A DNA stretch of 64,000 bases from contig OX377201.1 in the NCBI GenBank assembly GCA_947396885.1, positions 111,243,727-111,307,726 of the forward strand, read 5' to 3'. The position numbers were made by a program, and so were the translations under genes. This document shows, piece by piece, positions 54,894 to 64,000 of this stretch. The stretch is from Heligmosomoides polygyrus polygyrus (Eukaryota; Nematoda; Chromadorea; Rhabditida; Heligmosomidae). The notes beneath the pieces are model-generated. The model was not told the origin of the DNA, did no database searches, and saw nothing but the letters and a program-made list of their open reading frames with translations. The number at the start of each line of letters is the position of its first letter. Position 1 is the stretch's first letter.

Positions 54894-57800
54894 GTACGCC
54901 ACCACTTTTACGGTGTCTGGTCTCTTGTCTGCTTCTCGCCTACTGAGCTGCTTGTAGAGTCGTGCTGGCATCGAGAGAACAGCGGCGTGGAGGGTTACGT
55001 CGTGGCAAGAGAAAGGTACGCTTCAGAAGGAGACTCGTTGCAGCAATTCGTCCCTGAATTCATTGTCACGCAGTGTGCTAAGCTACGTCAATATGGGTAC
55101 ATAGGAGACTAGCTTATACAGTTATTTTATTTTCATCTTTGGCACATGTCACGAAGACGCGGGGTGTGCAGCGTTGGTGCGGGAACGCGCCGTGGCTCCT
55201 GCCTAATCGCGGCGACCTACCATGGTATCGATTCCGCGGATTACAGTATGTGCTCTGGACACTGCCGCTCTCCCGTTGTGTATCCAAGCGATCAAAACGT
55301 GGTCAAAAAAATAGGACCGTCAATAGCAGGTTGTACTCTTCAGGGTTCTGGCAAATGATGAAGTTGGACGTAATCTGAGTAATCTGAGACGCTGGGATTC
55401 ACTCCAAGTCTTCTCCTTCCCTGTTTCTCGAGAGGGGGACGTGAAAACGTGGCGATATTCGCATGAATGTGATTTGAGGACAACACCCCTGGTATTTATT
55501 ATTTATTTATTTATTTATCAGACATGAACATAGTCATGCATTACATAAGTAATGACAGAAAAATAAATACTAGGTCACACAAACTACAACAAACATAAGA
55601 TTAAACACAGCGCGTTTAACATAACTTTTTACGTAACATTAAGGACTTGAACGAACTCACGGACATGTTTATGATATTCTCATTCTCACCTAATAATAAA
55701 TTCAAGTCCTTAAGATTTCTGTAAGTGAGGAAGTTTGATCTCGCCTGCGATTTTGGAACACGAAGGTAAAGCCTTAGGTTCCCTCTCCTATTCGTAGTCA
55801 GAGGTGCACCAAAAAATATCGTGGGATCTATTAAAATTTTATTTGTAAGAATCTTAAACATCATGGTCATGTCGATCATCTTCCTTCGACTGCAGAGGCA
55901 AGGTAACTTAAGCTGTTTGGCCCTGTCTGGACCTCTAGGTATGTTGTCATAGTTGGTTCCAAAACATCTTAAAAATAATTTTCGGGTGAAGTTGTTCTGG
56001 ACGCTTTCCAGAAGAGCAATGTCTTTCTTTTTGAATGGATTGAACACTGAAGTACCGCTCTCTAAAACAGGCCTAATATACGTCTTATATGCACGAAGAA
56101 GTGCAAGAGAATCATTGGTTTTGAGCAGTTTGAATAAGTTGTAAATACGATAATTTGCCCTTTTAACAATTGCCTTATAATGGGAATCGAAGCTTAGATC
56201 ACTAGATATATGGAAACCCAAATCACGGGTGTTTTCTACGTGCTTTAAATCTGTGTTCTTGAGCTTATAAGTTGGTGAATTGTGCTGATGCTTTGACTGA
56301 ATAACAAGACAATGCGATTTTTCTGCGGCCAAAGGAAGTTCCCAAGTTGTAGCCCATTTCTCAATAAAATTAATTGCAGCTTGGATTTCATGAGAAGGCT
56401 CTTCTCCGTTCACTTCAGCATAAACTTTCACATCGTTAGCATACATTTTGCAGCTGACCGTTAGGCTAGTGATAGCTTCAGGAAGTTCGTAAGTATACAG
56501 GAGAAATAGTAAAGGTGACAAGACACTCCCCTGTGGAACACCACTGGGAGAAGAAAAAACCGCGGAGAACACTGTCTCTAACCTAACTTGGTATGTTCTT
56601 CCGGAGAGAAAACATTTAGTCCAGGACACTATCATTGGATGGATACCAATTCTTTCCATCTTGTATAGCAACTTATTAATCGGAACTTTGTCGAACGCTT
56701 TAGCAAAGTCAAAAAAGATTACATCCCTCCGCTTTTTCTTATCCATAGTTGTTGACCTGTCGTTTACAGAGCTAAGAACTGAGGTTTCTACCGAACGCCG
56801 TTTCTTAAAACCAAATTGGTCCTTTGAAATGATATTATGATCTTCAATATGGGTTAGAATGTGCTTCTTAACAATCTTTTCAAACGCTCTCGCGAAGACT
56901 GACGTTATATTGGGGGGGGGGGGGGGCAAAAGTAATGAGACAAAATAAAAAAATCTTTATCTCTTTATAACTCAATTACAACTCAACGATGCTGAGGAGT
57001 GTATTTGCCATTAAGGGCAAGGACCTTGCTGTCATCGCTCAGCCAACTTCCTGATCCCATCCTTCCAGAACTGCTTGGGCCTGGTGTTGATCAACTGCTC
57101 GATTTGGTTGTCAAGGACTGCTTGGGTTCTTGTGTCCCTTCCGACTAGGAAGTCCTGTAGGCTCAAGTAGTAGTGGTAGTCGCATGGAGAGATGTCCGGC
57201 GAATACGGTGGGTGAGGCATGTGAACGTAGCCCAGCTGGCCAAGCTTATCCGTGGTCACTTGTTCCCGATGGGGTGCGGCGTCGTCGAAGAGGAGGACCT
57301 TCTTGAAGCGCTGCGAATGAATAAGAGCGAGTCGCCGGCCCATCTCCTCTATTTCGTTCACCATGGCCTTGGAGTTCATCGCGGTGCTATTGGGAAACAG
57401 CCTCCTGTAAACCGATCCATGGGCGCAGACCCAAAAGCTCCAAAGATGCTTCTCGCCGTGAACATCTCGCCGAACGAAGGTCGGTAACAGGTCACCAGGC
57501 CTCACCCAGACTCGCTGCTTGGCAGGGTTAAGGTAGAAGACGTACTTCTCATCTTGCGTGAATATTGAGCCCAGGCTGCTCGGGGTTGGGAATTGGGAGA
57601 GATTTGCGCGACACAGGTCGAGTCGTCAGACTGGGGTTTCGGCATGAGACAGGCTGAGGTTTTTGGCATGTTTCTGGAAAGGGCGGAAGTGGTAACTTCT
57701 CAGATGGGGTTCAGTAAGTAGCATACAAACATACAAATACAACAAGTAGGAATCCAGACTCCAGCCACGAGATATATGGACACGGCATGGGGTGTCTCAT

Positions 57801-60800
57801 TACCTTTGGCCCTCCTAATACTTATTGGCCGATAATTTTTTGGGTCACTGAAAGGGGCCTTTTTTGGAATCGGAGTGATAAATGCATGCTTCCATCTACG
57901 AGGCACTTCAGCTCTCATGTAACTTAGATTAAAAATCAGTTCTAAAGGATAGGCAATACAATCTGCTACATTTTTTATAAATAGTAATGGTATGAAGTCC
58001 GGAGAAGTAGAATAAGATTTTGGCCATTTGCTTAGGATTTCAAAGATTTCTTCTTTACTAAACCAAAGAGTAGGACTCATTTGTGGGAAACAAGGTAAGG
58101 TGTTATCATCAGAAAGTGATAGGTCAGTGATAGAGTCCGAAGAGTTATTGAAAACCTTGTAAAATTCTCTTGCAAGAAGATTTGCTTTATCATTTGTCGA
58201 TGAAATGCATAAATCATTCTCGTCCCTAAGCTTGGAATGTAACTATTATTTTCAGAGCGGGCTCTGATGTATCTATAGAAAGCGGATTTATCTCTGCAGA
58301 AAATACTTTTCTTTTCTAGGTAAAGGTTGTAACGATTAAGGGCTCTGTCCAATTTTTTGTTGAAGGTCTGATAATTAGCCCAATCTTCGGTGTTGCCGGA
58401 TGAAGATGCTCTGTTCCATAAATGGATCTGTCGTGTTTTCATTCTTGTGAGATAGTCTCGGTATATCATTAGGTCAGAACCTGTTTTTCTGGTGGGAATG
58501 TAGAGATCAATGACGTGATAAAGAATGATAATCAGAGTTTCATACATTTCATCGACAGATTGTAACGCGCACAGTATTCCAACCCAGTCAATGTTAACCA
58601 AGTAATCTCTTATTTTACCATAGTCGCCATTTTTGAAATCCTTTATCCATTTAGTCCCGTTGGAATGTCTATGATTCGAGTAGTACTCTATTTCAAAGGT
58701 TATTGAGGCGTGATCACTATTGCCAAACGGTGGACCCACTTTCACATTACAAATTAAATTTGGAGAATTACAGAACACGAGATCAAGTAAGGAATTTCCT
58801 CTCGTCGGTTTCTTTACAAATTGGTGGAATTCATGGGCACTCAGAATGCCGCGCTGGTGTTTCCTGCGCGTTCTGATAAAAGATCAGGAAGATTGAAGTC
58901 TCCTAAGAGAAGGCATGGATTACTTCATACGCTAAAGTCACTATAGTATTGCTGGGAAGTACACTGGAATAGGTCACTTCCCCGATCTTGTGTAAATTTT
59001 CTGGGCTTTTCTGTCATGATTTTAACCAAAAGAGAATATTGTTTCTTATTGGGCGAAAGAAAACCGGAATCTAACCCGCTACGATCGCTCAGTATGGTTA
59101 GTATACGCATTGGTTAACACCTTCCATTAAGGATTTTCTTGTGTGCGGATCAGAATTTTTTAAACACAACCCCTTATAATGCTCGGCAAAGTCAAGTCCA
59201 TTATTATGTCGCAAACGAAAATTTTTAACAGAAAAAGCAGTCTCATCGTAAATTTCCTTTGGAATTTAGATCCCATCCTCATATAAGCAGTTTCCTTCAA
59301 ATGCAAGTGGTAAACACCATATTTTCGACCAGGATCTCATCCAAGGTATCATCATCTCGTCCAAGGACCGAATTGTCGTTCTGTCAAATGTATTACATTC
59401 GCCGGCTAACTCGCTGGCGGTGATGCCACGGTATCAAGCGCGTCAACGACGTCAAAAAGAAGTGCAGAGCTCGGGCACAGCCCATATACTGGTGTTAGAT
59501 ACTGCCAACTCATGCGTGACTGCAGTACCCTCTGATATCAGCTGAACACTAATAACCACTTTTTCGTTCGTGATGTAGCGAAGGCAATCAGTTTTTCACA
59601 GGTGATAACTGGCGCCGTCTACAGATGGCCTCGAGCCCCGATCCCCTACAAGTTTAAAGGAGGTGACGGTGGGTTCAGAGTCTGCTTTCTGCTGAACCGA
59701 GAGCATCTAGTTGGCCCAGTCGTCTAATTTTCAACTCGTTTAGAAACATGGCGCAATCTTATTCGATCCGCACTGAAGCACTGGGAGTCCGAGACGTGCG
59801 TACGGTGGGAGGAAGACGGACGCGGCAAGGATCACGTGATATTCTTCCGAGGCAGCGGGTATTCTCACCATACGCTAGACCAAAACGTGCCACACTGCTG
59901 GGACCGCGTGCATGTACTTCGACTGCAAAATGTGGCTCCCCATTGGAGCACTCTTCTGCCAGAACCTGCTGTCCGTAGAAAGGACGAGAGAAACCATGCT
60001 TCGTTCTAAGGGAGGTGTTAGCGTAGAAGGTGCTAGTGGCAAAATGGGTTGTCCTATAACGTCGTATTCAGGCTGAACAGAAACTTGACCCTTTAGCTGT
60101 CGTTTATAGCTTGATGATGGTGGACAGTGACGAAGGGAGATGTTTTGCTGTATCAAGAAATTGGAAGGAAGTTGTTATTGGCAGCGGTTTCGATGACATG
60201 GCATCACTACCAAAATCCGCCACTGTCTCTGCTATATTGTGGAAAGCGCACAACTGCGAAGACCAGAGAGAGTCCCAGCTGCGTGCACGCGAAACGATTT
60301 AGATTCCGGTCCGCACCCAAGCCTTCTACTATTGCTGGTGAACTGGTCTACAAACCCAAGTCGCACAGAAAATTTCCCCACTTTGGTATATTGTGCGTTT
60401 CGGCTTTCAAGCGTGGTAAGTTTTATGCTCCGTGACTTGGTAGGCGTTCGGGTGCTATTACATATAAAACTAGCTGTTTTACATACGTATAAACCCCATA
60501 AAATGTCTGTCAGAATCTAAGGAGTTCAACGAACTTTTCGCGGGAGCCGAATCGTCCGATTTTCGTGTCATTCATTAACTTTAATGACTTGAATCTCAAA
60601 AACGCTAGGTCAAAGTTAAATCGAAATTTTGGTGCCACGTAGGGGAGGAATTGTCTACAGCCTTATCGTTAGCTCTAAATCACTGACATGAGAGACGTTG
60701 GACTGAGATAGAGAGCCTCAGAGTGATGAAGGGTATGAGATATCAAACAACATTTTGCTGAGCCGCCTTCTTGAAAAAGAAGAAGAAATAAGTTCACTTG

Positions 60801-62856
60801 ATGTGCACTCTAGGATCAGGCGCCTTTACAAAGGAGGTGCCAACGGCAACCTAGAGTCCTTCCTTTAGAGGAAGAAAGGACAAGCGTTTTTCTTCGAAAG
60901 ACTGGAGATGTGTTATAGAGGACGGATCAAGAGCAATAAAAATGTTTTCGCATAGAGAATGGTTAGCCTCCTAGAATCATCGTGAGTCTTCTAGGTTACT
61001 TTCAAACGATCATTTTTCGTATTTGATAATTTACTGCTGGCTGGTTCATAAACAAACGCGGAAGCAAGTGCTCGTATTAGGTTGTCGGATTACAAATGTC
61101 GTTTTTGCTCAAAAAGAAATTTCGTTACAAGAAAGGAGTGACCATACCTTAATACAAGAGGTAATCTCCATTATTATCAATGACACGTCGTCAACGTTCT
61201 GGCAAAGAATGGATGCCTTTCTTCAAGAACTCGGGTGGCTGCGACTCGAAGAAGTTGCCACCCAAATTTTAACTTTTCACGGTTCTTGAATTTTTTCTCC
61301 GCCAAGGCATGCTATATCGACCGGAAAAGATGTAGTATGATGGCACAAGTTCTGGGCTATAAGGCAGGTGAGACAAAAGTTCCTCACCTGACTCCTCAAT
61401 TTTTTGCAGCGTGAGGTCGAGCGTTCTCGTGGAGGAATTACACAGTTGCTGTGTTCGCTCCTTTTTGACGCAGTGCCTGGTCCACGCGGCTCAGTTGTTC
61501 TTTGTGGTGGTCTGCCGTCACTGTTTGGCCTGGATCCAGCATCTCAAAATGCTCCAGACCTCTACTGCTCCACCAAGCACAGAGCGTGACTTTGTTCCGT
61601 GAATGTCAGGCTTCGTCGTTGTCTTCGGAACCTCACCGGGGCTCACCCATTGCCGCTTTCGTGTGGTATCGCCGTAGTAGATCCAATTCTCATCCGACGT
61701 CACGATGGAGTCATGGAGACCGCTGTTGTTGGTTCTACGGATGAGAATTCCAGCGATGGCGACTCGTGCTGAATTGTTTGTGCCGCTGAGCTGGTGTGGC
61801 GCCAACTTTCCACACCGATCTACCTTCCGATTGCGTGCAAACGATCGGCAGTGGTAGAATGGTGACAACCGCACCTCTGTGCGAGCTCACGTGTAGTTTG
61901 TGTTGGATCCGACTCGACAGCTGCCTTTAATTCCTGGCTGTCCACGACTTCAGGACGCCGTTGATGTTATTCCATGTGCGACTGTCCTTGAATCTCGGCA
62001 TGTCTTAGAACAGTATGTCTTAGAACATGTCTTAGAACAGTACCAGCCGGAAGGTCGCTGAGGGGCTGACCCGAAGGGAGGACCTCATTCACCCACATTT
62101 ATCTCCATCTGAAGGGTGACTCCACAGCCTTCGGCTGTTTACATAAGGTCAGTTGGGCTGTCTCCCTCGTGGTTCGTCTCTTTCTCCCATTAGCTTTTGA
62201 GATGGCTGAAACTTGAAATGACTCTTGGACGGGTAATTTCTCTAACTCCCCTTGTCTTTTCCAGGCTCTGAAGAAGGCGGTTACGCCGAAACGTAAGCCG
62301 AATAAACGTTCGATATCAATCTTGGCACGACAGCTCGACGACTACCTGCCATGCCGTTGATGTTCTTCGTTTTCAAGGCTCTCATCACCGTCTTGAAAAC
62401 GTTGAAACCACCGCTGGCATTGGCGTAATGATGGAACTTCGTTACCAAATACTTCAGACAAGATGCGATGGGATTCTGCAGCAGTTCTTGCTTGCTTGAA
62501 GTCGTACAGCAAGCAAACGCGCACTTTGTGGTTTTGCTCAATCATCGTTGATCCTAAAAATCCTTTAAACGCGTCGACGAATCGGAACGAAACTTTGGCG
62601 AAAGATGCCTTCGGAAACGCTTATTAAACAAGTAAAGTTACCTGACCCAAGAAATAAAATTTGCAGAAAAATGGCACATCGAAAGCAGGCGACATTTATA
62701 AGCCGACAACCTAATGCATACCCGAGCTGCAACTTGAAACTTTTCTACTCTGCCAGTAGCTTTTGTGTTCAACTATGTTCTCCGTTTAGGTGCTACTCGA
62801 GTGTAGGACGGACAGGTGGCTCTCAAATGATTTCCATTGGTTATGGATGCGAAGAC
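54727..62856 (+). CDS. Gene B: astacin-family zinc metalloprotease (partial, 3' end beyond window)
   Basis: Five exons (54,727-54,893; 54,958-55,015; 59,602-59,668; 59,744-59,858; 62,790-62,856) join in phase to 158 codons. They encode the propeptide end with an aspartate-switch motif (FESD in LFESDMVLTVEQMKA; family FxGD), then a Gly/Arg stretch ending in a furin-type RGKR site. The catalytic domain starts VITGAVYRWPRAPIPYKF and continues LIRSALKHWESETCVRW, GKDHVIFFRGSG and CYSSVGRTGGSQMISIGYGC. The three cysteines match the first three of the four conserved in astacins. The HExxHxxGxxH zinc motif should be in the next exon, outside the window. Sequence and intron layout point to the C. elegans NAS-33 to NAS-38 group (secreted; astacin, EGF, CUB, TSP1), which acts in moulting, hatching and collagen processing; which member it is I cannot settle. 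No signal-peptide exon was found upstream. Confidence 0.93.
54958..55015 (+). CDS. Gene B exon: propeptide cleavage site
   Basis: Acceptor GCTTGTAG. One base completes Ala, then VVLASREQRRGGLRRGKRK. RGKR (55,001-55,012) fits a furin-type RXKR site just before the mature enzyme. The donor is GTACGC, phase 0. Confidence 0.9.
55616..56926 (-). pseudogene. LINE reverse transcriptase, palm to C-terminus
   Basis: An intact frame of about 430 codons: HNIISKDQFGFKKRRS, VIFFDFAKAFDKVPINKL (motif A), SSPSGVPQGSVLSPLLFLLY (motif B), KMYANDVKVYAEV (motif C), EKSHCLVIQ, then NFTRKLFLRCFGTNYDNI and the C-terminal tail. Motif C reads YAND where active enzymes have YADD, so one catalytic Asp is Asn. The first few codons (a proline run) come from the 15-G run at the mariner junction, not from the LINE. 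The long intact frame shows a fairly recent insertion. Confidence 0.85.
56909..57817 (-). mobile_element. Mariner inserted in the LINE, N-terminally deleted
   Basis: The termini are inverted: the left has a 15-G run then CAAAAGTAATGAGAC, and the right has the complement of GGAGGGCCAAAGGTAATGAGAC. The insertion splits the LINE between NYRPISI and TSVFARAFE at a TA. The minus strand reads FTQDEKYVFY, VWVRPGDLLP, LLFDDAAPHREQV, then HPPYSPDISPCDYHYY and PKQFWKDGIRKLAE: the DD34D core without the DNA-binding N-terminus. The length of about 0.9 kb is short for mariner. Confidence 0.88.
57032..57505 (-). pseudogene. Mariner transposase, catalytic C-terminal part
   Basis: A 157-codon open frame, MRPGDLLPTFVRRDVHGEKH through LINTRPKQFWKDGIRKLAE, carrying the second (LLFDDAAPH) and third (SPDISPCDY) catalytic Asp regions. 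The first (TQDEKY, near 57,565) is in frame upstream. The helix-turn-helix N-terminus is missing, so it cannot be an active transposase. Confidence 0.85.
57820..58080 (-). pseudogene. LINE RT N-terminal segment
   Basis: Reads FSKEEIFEILSKWPKSYSTS, PDFIPLLFIKNVADCIAYPL, RAEVPRRWKHAFITPIPKK and DPKNYRPISI, i.e. RT motifs 0-2, ending exactly at the mariner. It follows the endonuclease/linker frame with a small frame change. Confidence 0.8.
58077..58960 (-). pseudogene. LINE endonuclease C-terminal part and linker
   Basis: From about 58,960 the minus strand gives LLGDFNLPDL, LLDLVFCNSPNLICNVKVGP, GNSDHASITFEIEYYSNHR (catalytic SDH), then a helical linker ending KKSIFCRDKSAFYRYIRARS. A stop and frameshift near 58,790-58,850 interrupt it. 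Confidence 0.8.
59602..59668 (+). CDS. Gene B exon: start of catalytic domain
   Basis: The acceptor is GTTTTTCACAG. It reads VITGAVYRWPRAPIPYKFKG and GD; the RWP...IPY core is the usual start of mature astacins. The donor is GTGGGT, phase 1. The intron before it is 4.6 kb and filled by a LINE. Confidence 0.95.
59744..59858 (+). CDS. Gene B exon: catalytic domain, first conserved Cys
   Basis: Acceptor ACTCGTTTAG. After a split codon it reads TWRNLIRSALKHWESETCVR, then WEEDGRGKDHVIFFRGS and two bases of Gly. ETC carries the first conserved cysteine. The donor is GTATTC, phase 2. A different frame is also open here but has no homology. Confidence 0.95.
59860..61075. other. Gene B intron, 5' part, nothing seen
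   Basis: Intronic sequence without recognised repeats. Open frames at 59,875-60,156 (minus) and 60,127-60,520 (plus) lack motifs. Confidence 0.4.
61078..62713 (-). mobile_element. Mariner relic with a 0.36-kb internal insertion, in gene B intron
   Basis: The termini match: TTAGGTTGTCGGATTACAAATG at the left and the complement of CATTTATAAGCCGACAACCTAA at the right. The minus strand gives IEQNHKVRVCLLYDFKQART, SLRQCQRWFQRFQDGDESLE (62,545-62,342), then after the insertion at about 61,985-62,345 CGKLAPHQLSGTN, SIVTSDENWIYYGDTTRKRQ and PKTTTKPDIHGTK, and a frameshifted PPEFLKKGIHSLPERW tail. The insert contains GAAGAAGGCGGTTACGCCGA, a string like retroelement 3' ends. Same subfamily as the 23.9-kb copy. 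Confidence 0.88.
62790..62856 (+). CDS. Gene B exon: catalytic domain before the zinc motif
   Basis: The acceptor is TCTCCGTTTAG. One base completes Gly, then CYSSVGRTGGSQMISIGYGC, E and D. Two more conserved cysteines. The donor GTAAGT is perfect, phase 0. The remaining 1.1 kb of the window shows no HExxH-encoding exon. Confidence 0.95.
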
Positions 62857-62859
62857 GTA

Positions 62860-63575
62860 AGTGCACTGGCAGTGAAAACTCTTAGCATTCTGCGTGACTC
62901 ACCTCTTTTCGCGGTTCAAGCTGGATGGAAACTCCGTAATGGCGCCTGGAGAGTGGGAGTGTCGGTGTTTCCTTGACTGAGAACTGACGTAGCAACGAAT
63001 TTTCTGGCAGCCATTCAAAATCGAGCATCGAAACATCGAAATCCGACCATTTCGTAGAGTTCTAGAAGAAACTGTTGCTCAAATTGAAGGCTCAGCAAAG
63101 CAAGGTGAAGTGTTAAAAGCAATATATAACAAAAAAGTAGAAATGCAGAGAAATAAAGAAAGGAGTAAAATTTTAAATTTCAATTTTTTGTTTATATTTT
63201 AAACTACAAGTGAATAAACAATGTTACATGATATAAAAGATATAAAAAGGTTAGTTTCGCCACAGTCTTGAAACGAGCCTTTGTGCTACGCTCCTCCCGC
63301 GGCTCTTCAGTGAAGAAGAGGAACGTATGTATTATAAGTTATCTTTAAAATCTGCCTATATTGAAAGAGAGATGGGAAACTGAAATAGAGAGGAGATCTG
63401 ATAAAGAAATGACTATGAAGAGAAAAGAACCAGGCACAATTTGAGAAAACTAATTGGAAAAGTGAAGATAAATGAGGAGCAGAAAAGAAGGAGTTGAATA
63501 AACGATTAAGTATAACTTAGAGTATTATTAAATTATGTTTTTATAAGTTTATAGTGGCCGTTTAAAAAGTGTATT
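62860..63575. other. Gene B intron, AT-rich, nothing seen
   Basis: No exon encoding the expected zinc motif, and no repeat recognised until the MITE at 63,577. Confidence 0.4.
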
Positions 63576-63576
63576 A

Positions 63577-63955
63577 GGCGCTATGGTAGTTAGAGGGGGT
63601 GGTCATCTTGTAAAAAGTGTCCCTAACACGAAAAAAGGATCCATGACACATTCATAATAAGGAAAACAAACTAACAATGCTATAGCTCTGTTCTGTGCTC
63701 TCCTCCGCTGACCCCGAGGAGAGCACAGATTTGGGCAGGGGGACTCCAGGGTGTGGCTCAAGTGACGCATCCGTGGTAAAATTGCCTACACCCTGGAGTT
63801 TCCTCCCCTGCCCAAAACGGAAGCAAATAAAAACACGGATATGTAATCGAAACAAGGAGATAAGACTGCATTTACATTCGCTGTATGTAGCTACCCGCCA
63901 TGACTGCGCGCCGCGGCACGCTATGGTGACCCCCCCCCTTACTACCATAGCGCCG
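63577..63955 (-). mobile_element. G-tract MITE family, copy 4
   Basis: Ends GGCGCTATGGTAGTTAG and the complement of GGTAGT...; on the minus strand the order is TATGGTAGTAAGGGGGGGGG, GTCACCATAGCGTG, AGCGAATGTAAATGCAGTCT, then a central hairpin with GAGCACAGATTTGGGCAGGG, then GAACAGAGCTATAGC. The opposite orientation to copy 1. In gene B intron. Confidence 0.85.
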
Positions 63956-64000
63956 TGTATTATTATAATGGTTATTTCAAGCCATGGGAGTCCGGAAAGT

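Larger units (their letters stand above)
55495..59270 (-). mobile_element. CR1/Jockey-like LINE, nearly complete ORF2, in astacin intron
   Basis: Reading the minus strand from about 59,270: degenerate endonuclease, LLGDFNLPDL (GDFN motif, about 58,890), GNSDHASITFEIEY (SDH motif, about 58,710), a linker, NYRPISI (RT motif 2), then after a mariner insertion FARAFEKIV and the RT palm and thumb to a stop at 55,616, and a (TTTA)n/(AAAT)n 3' tail at about 55,497-55,520. The 5' end is truncated or decayed. Frameshifts and a changed catalytic residue make it inactive. It lies antisense to gene B. Confidence 0.85.

Noticed and set aside
55146..55378. Cys-rich open frame (SADYSMCSGHCRSPVVYPS) just after the propeptide exon
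   Set aside because: It sits in the intron between two astacin exons whose phases and family alignment join directly; there is no clear acceptor and no family match.
62605..62976. A continuous 123-codon protein across the last astacin exon
   Set aside because: Only 62,790-62,856 is exon; the rest is mariner terminus and intron that happen to be open in that frame.
1..64000. CRISPR array, bacterial defence locus or prophage
   Set aside because: The window is eukaryotic, with spliced genes and animal transposons; the tandem repeats lack unique regular spacers.

Overview
The window reads as chromosomal DNA of a parasitic-type nematode, probably strongylid or hookworm-like. The grounds are nematode splice signals (exons preceded by TTTCAG-like acceptors), a nematode subgroup astacin metalloprotease, and decayed RTE and CR1/Jockey-like LINEs, mariners, tRNA-derived SINEs and hairpin MITEs. 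It is gene-poor and repeat-dominated. No rRNA, CRISPR array, bacterial operon or convincing functional tRNA gene was seen.

Left part (1-41,000): almost entirely repeat debris. It holds seven-copy SINE family members, a 42-bp minisatellite (5.44-5.92 kb), a G-tract inverted-repeat element (10.26-10.77 kb), and a pogo/Tc5-like transposase relic split by a mariner (12.6-14.9 kb). It also holds a MITE family with internal hairpins (15.8, 20.8, 21.3 and 63.6 kb), further mariners (23.9 and 32.4 kb), LINE fragments (28.6, 35.8, 37.9, 39.9 kb), RTE fragments (4.1, 35.2 kb) and tRNA-like repeats (29.86 and 30.07 kb). A few short open frames there could be isolated exons; none is secure.

Right part (41,100-64,000): two plus-strand genes found by joining exons whose splice phases all agree. 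Gene A (41,167 to about 54,062; eight exons, about 347 residues) encodes a signal peptide, a Gly-rich segment, a long Pro-rich segment and a short helical C-terminal domain; I recognise no family. Gene B (first visible exon 54,727, continuing past the right edge) is an astacin-type zinc metalloprotease of the nematode NAS-33 to NAS-38 group. The five exons seen give the end of the propeptide with its aspartate switch, a furin-type RGKR site, and the catalytic domain up to just before the zinc motif. That group acts in moulting, hatching and cuticle collagen processing. Gene A, a secreted protein encoded next door on the same strand, may also belong to the cuticle or extracellular matrix, but that is inference.

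The introns of both genes carry nested mobile elements. The clearest case is a mariner inside a reverse-oriented LINE inside the 4.6-kb astacin intron. The last exon of gene A lies in the loop of a roughly 0.5-kb-armed inverted repeat. No signal-peptide exon was found for gene B, so whether A and B are two genes, an operon or one transcription unit remains open.
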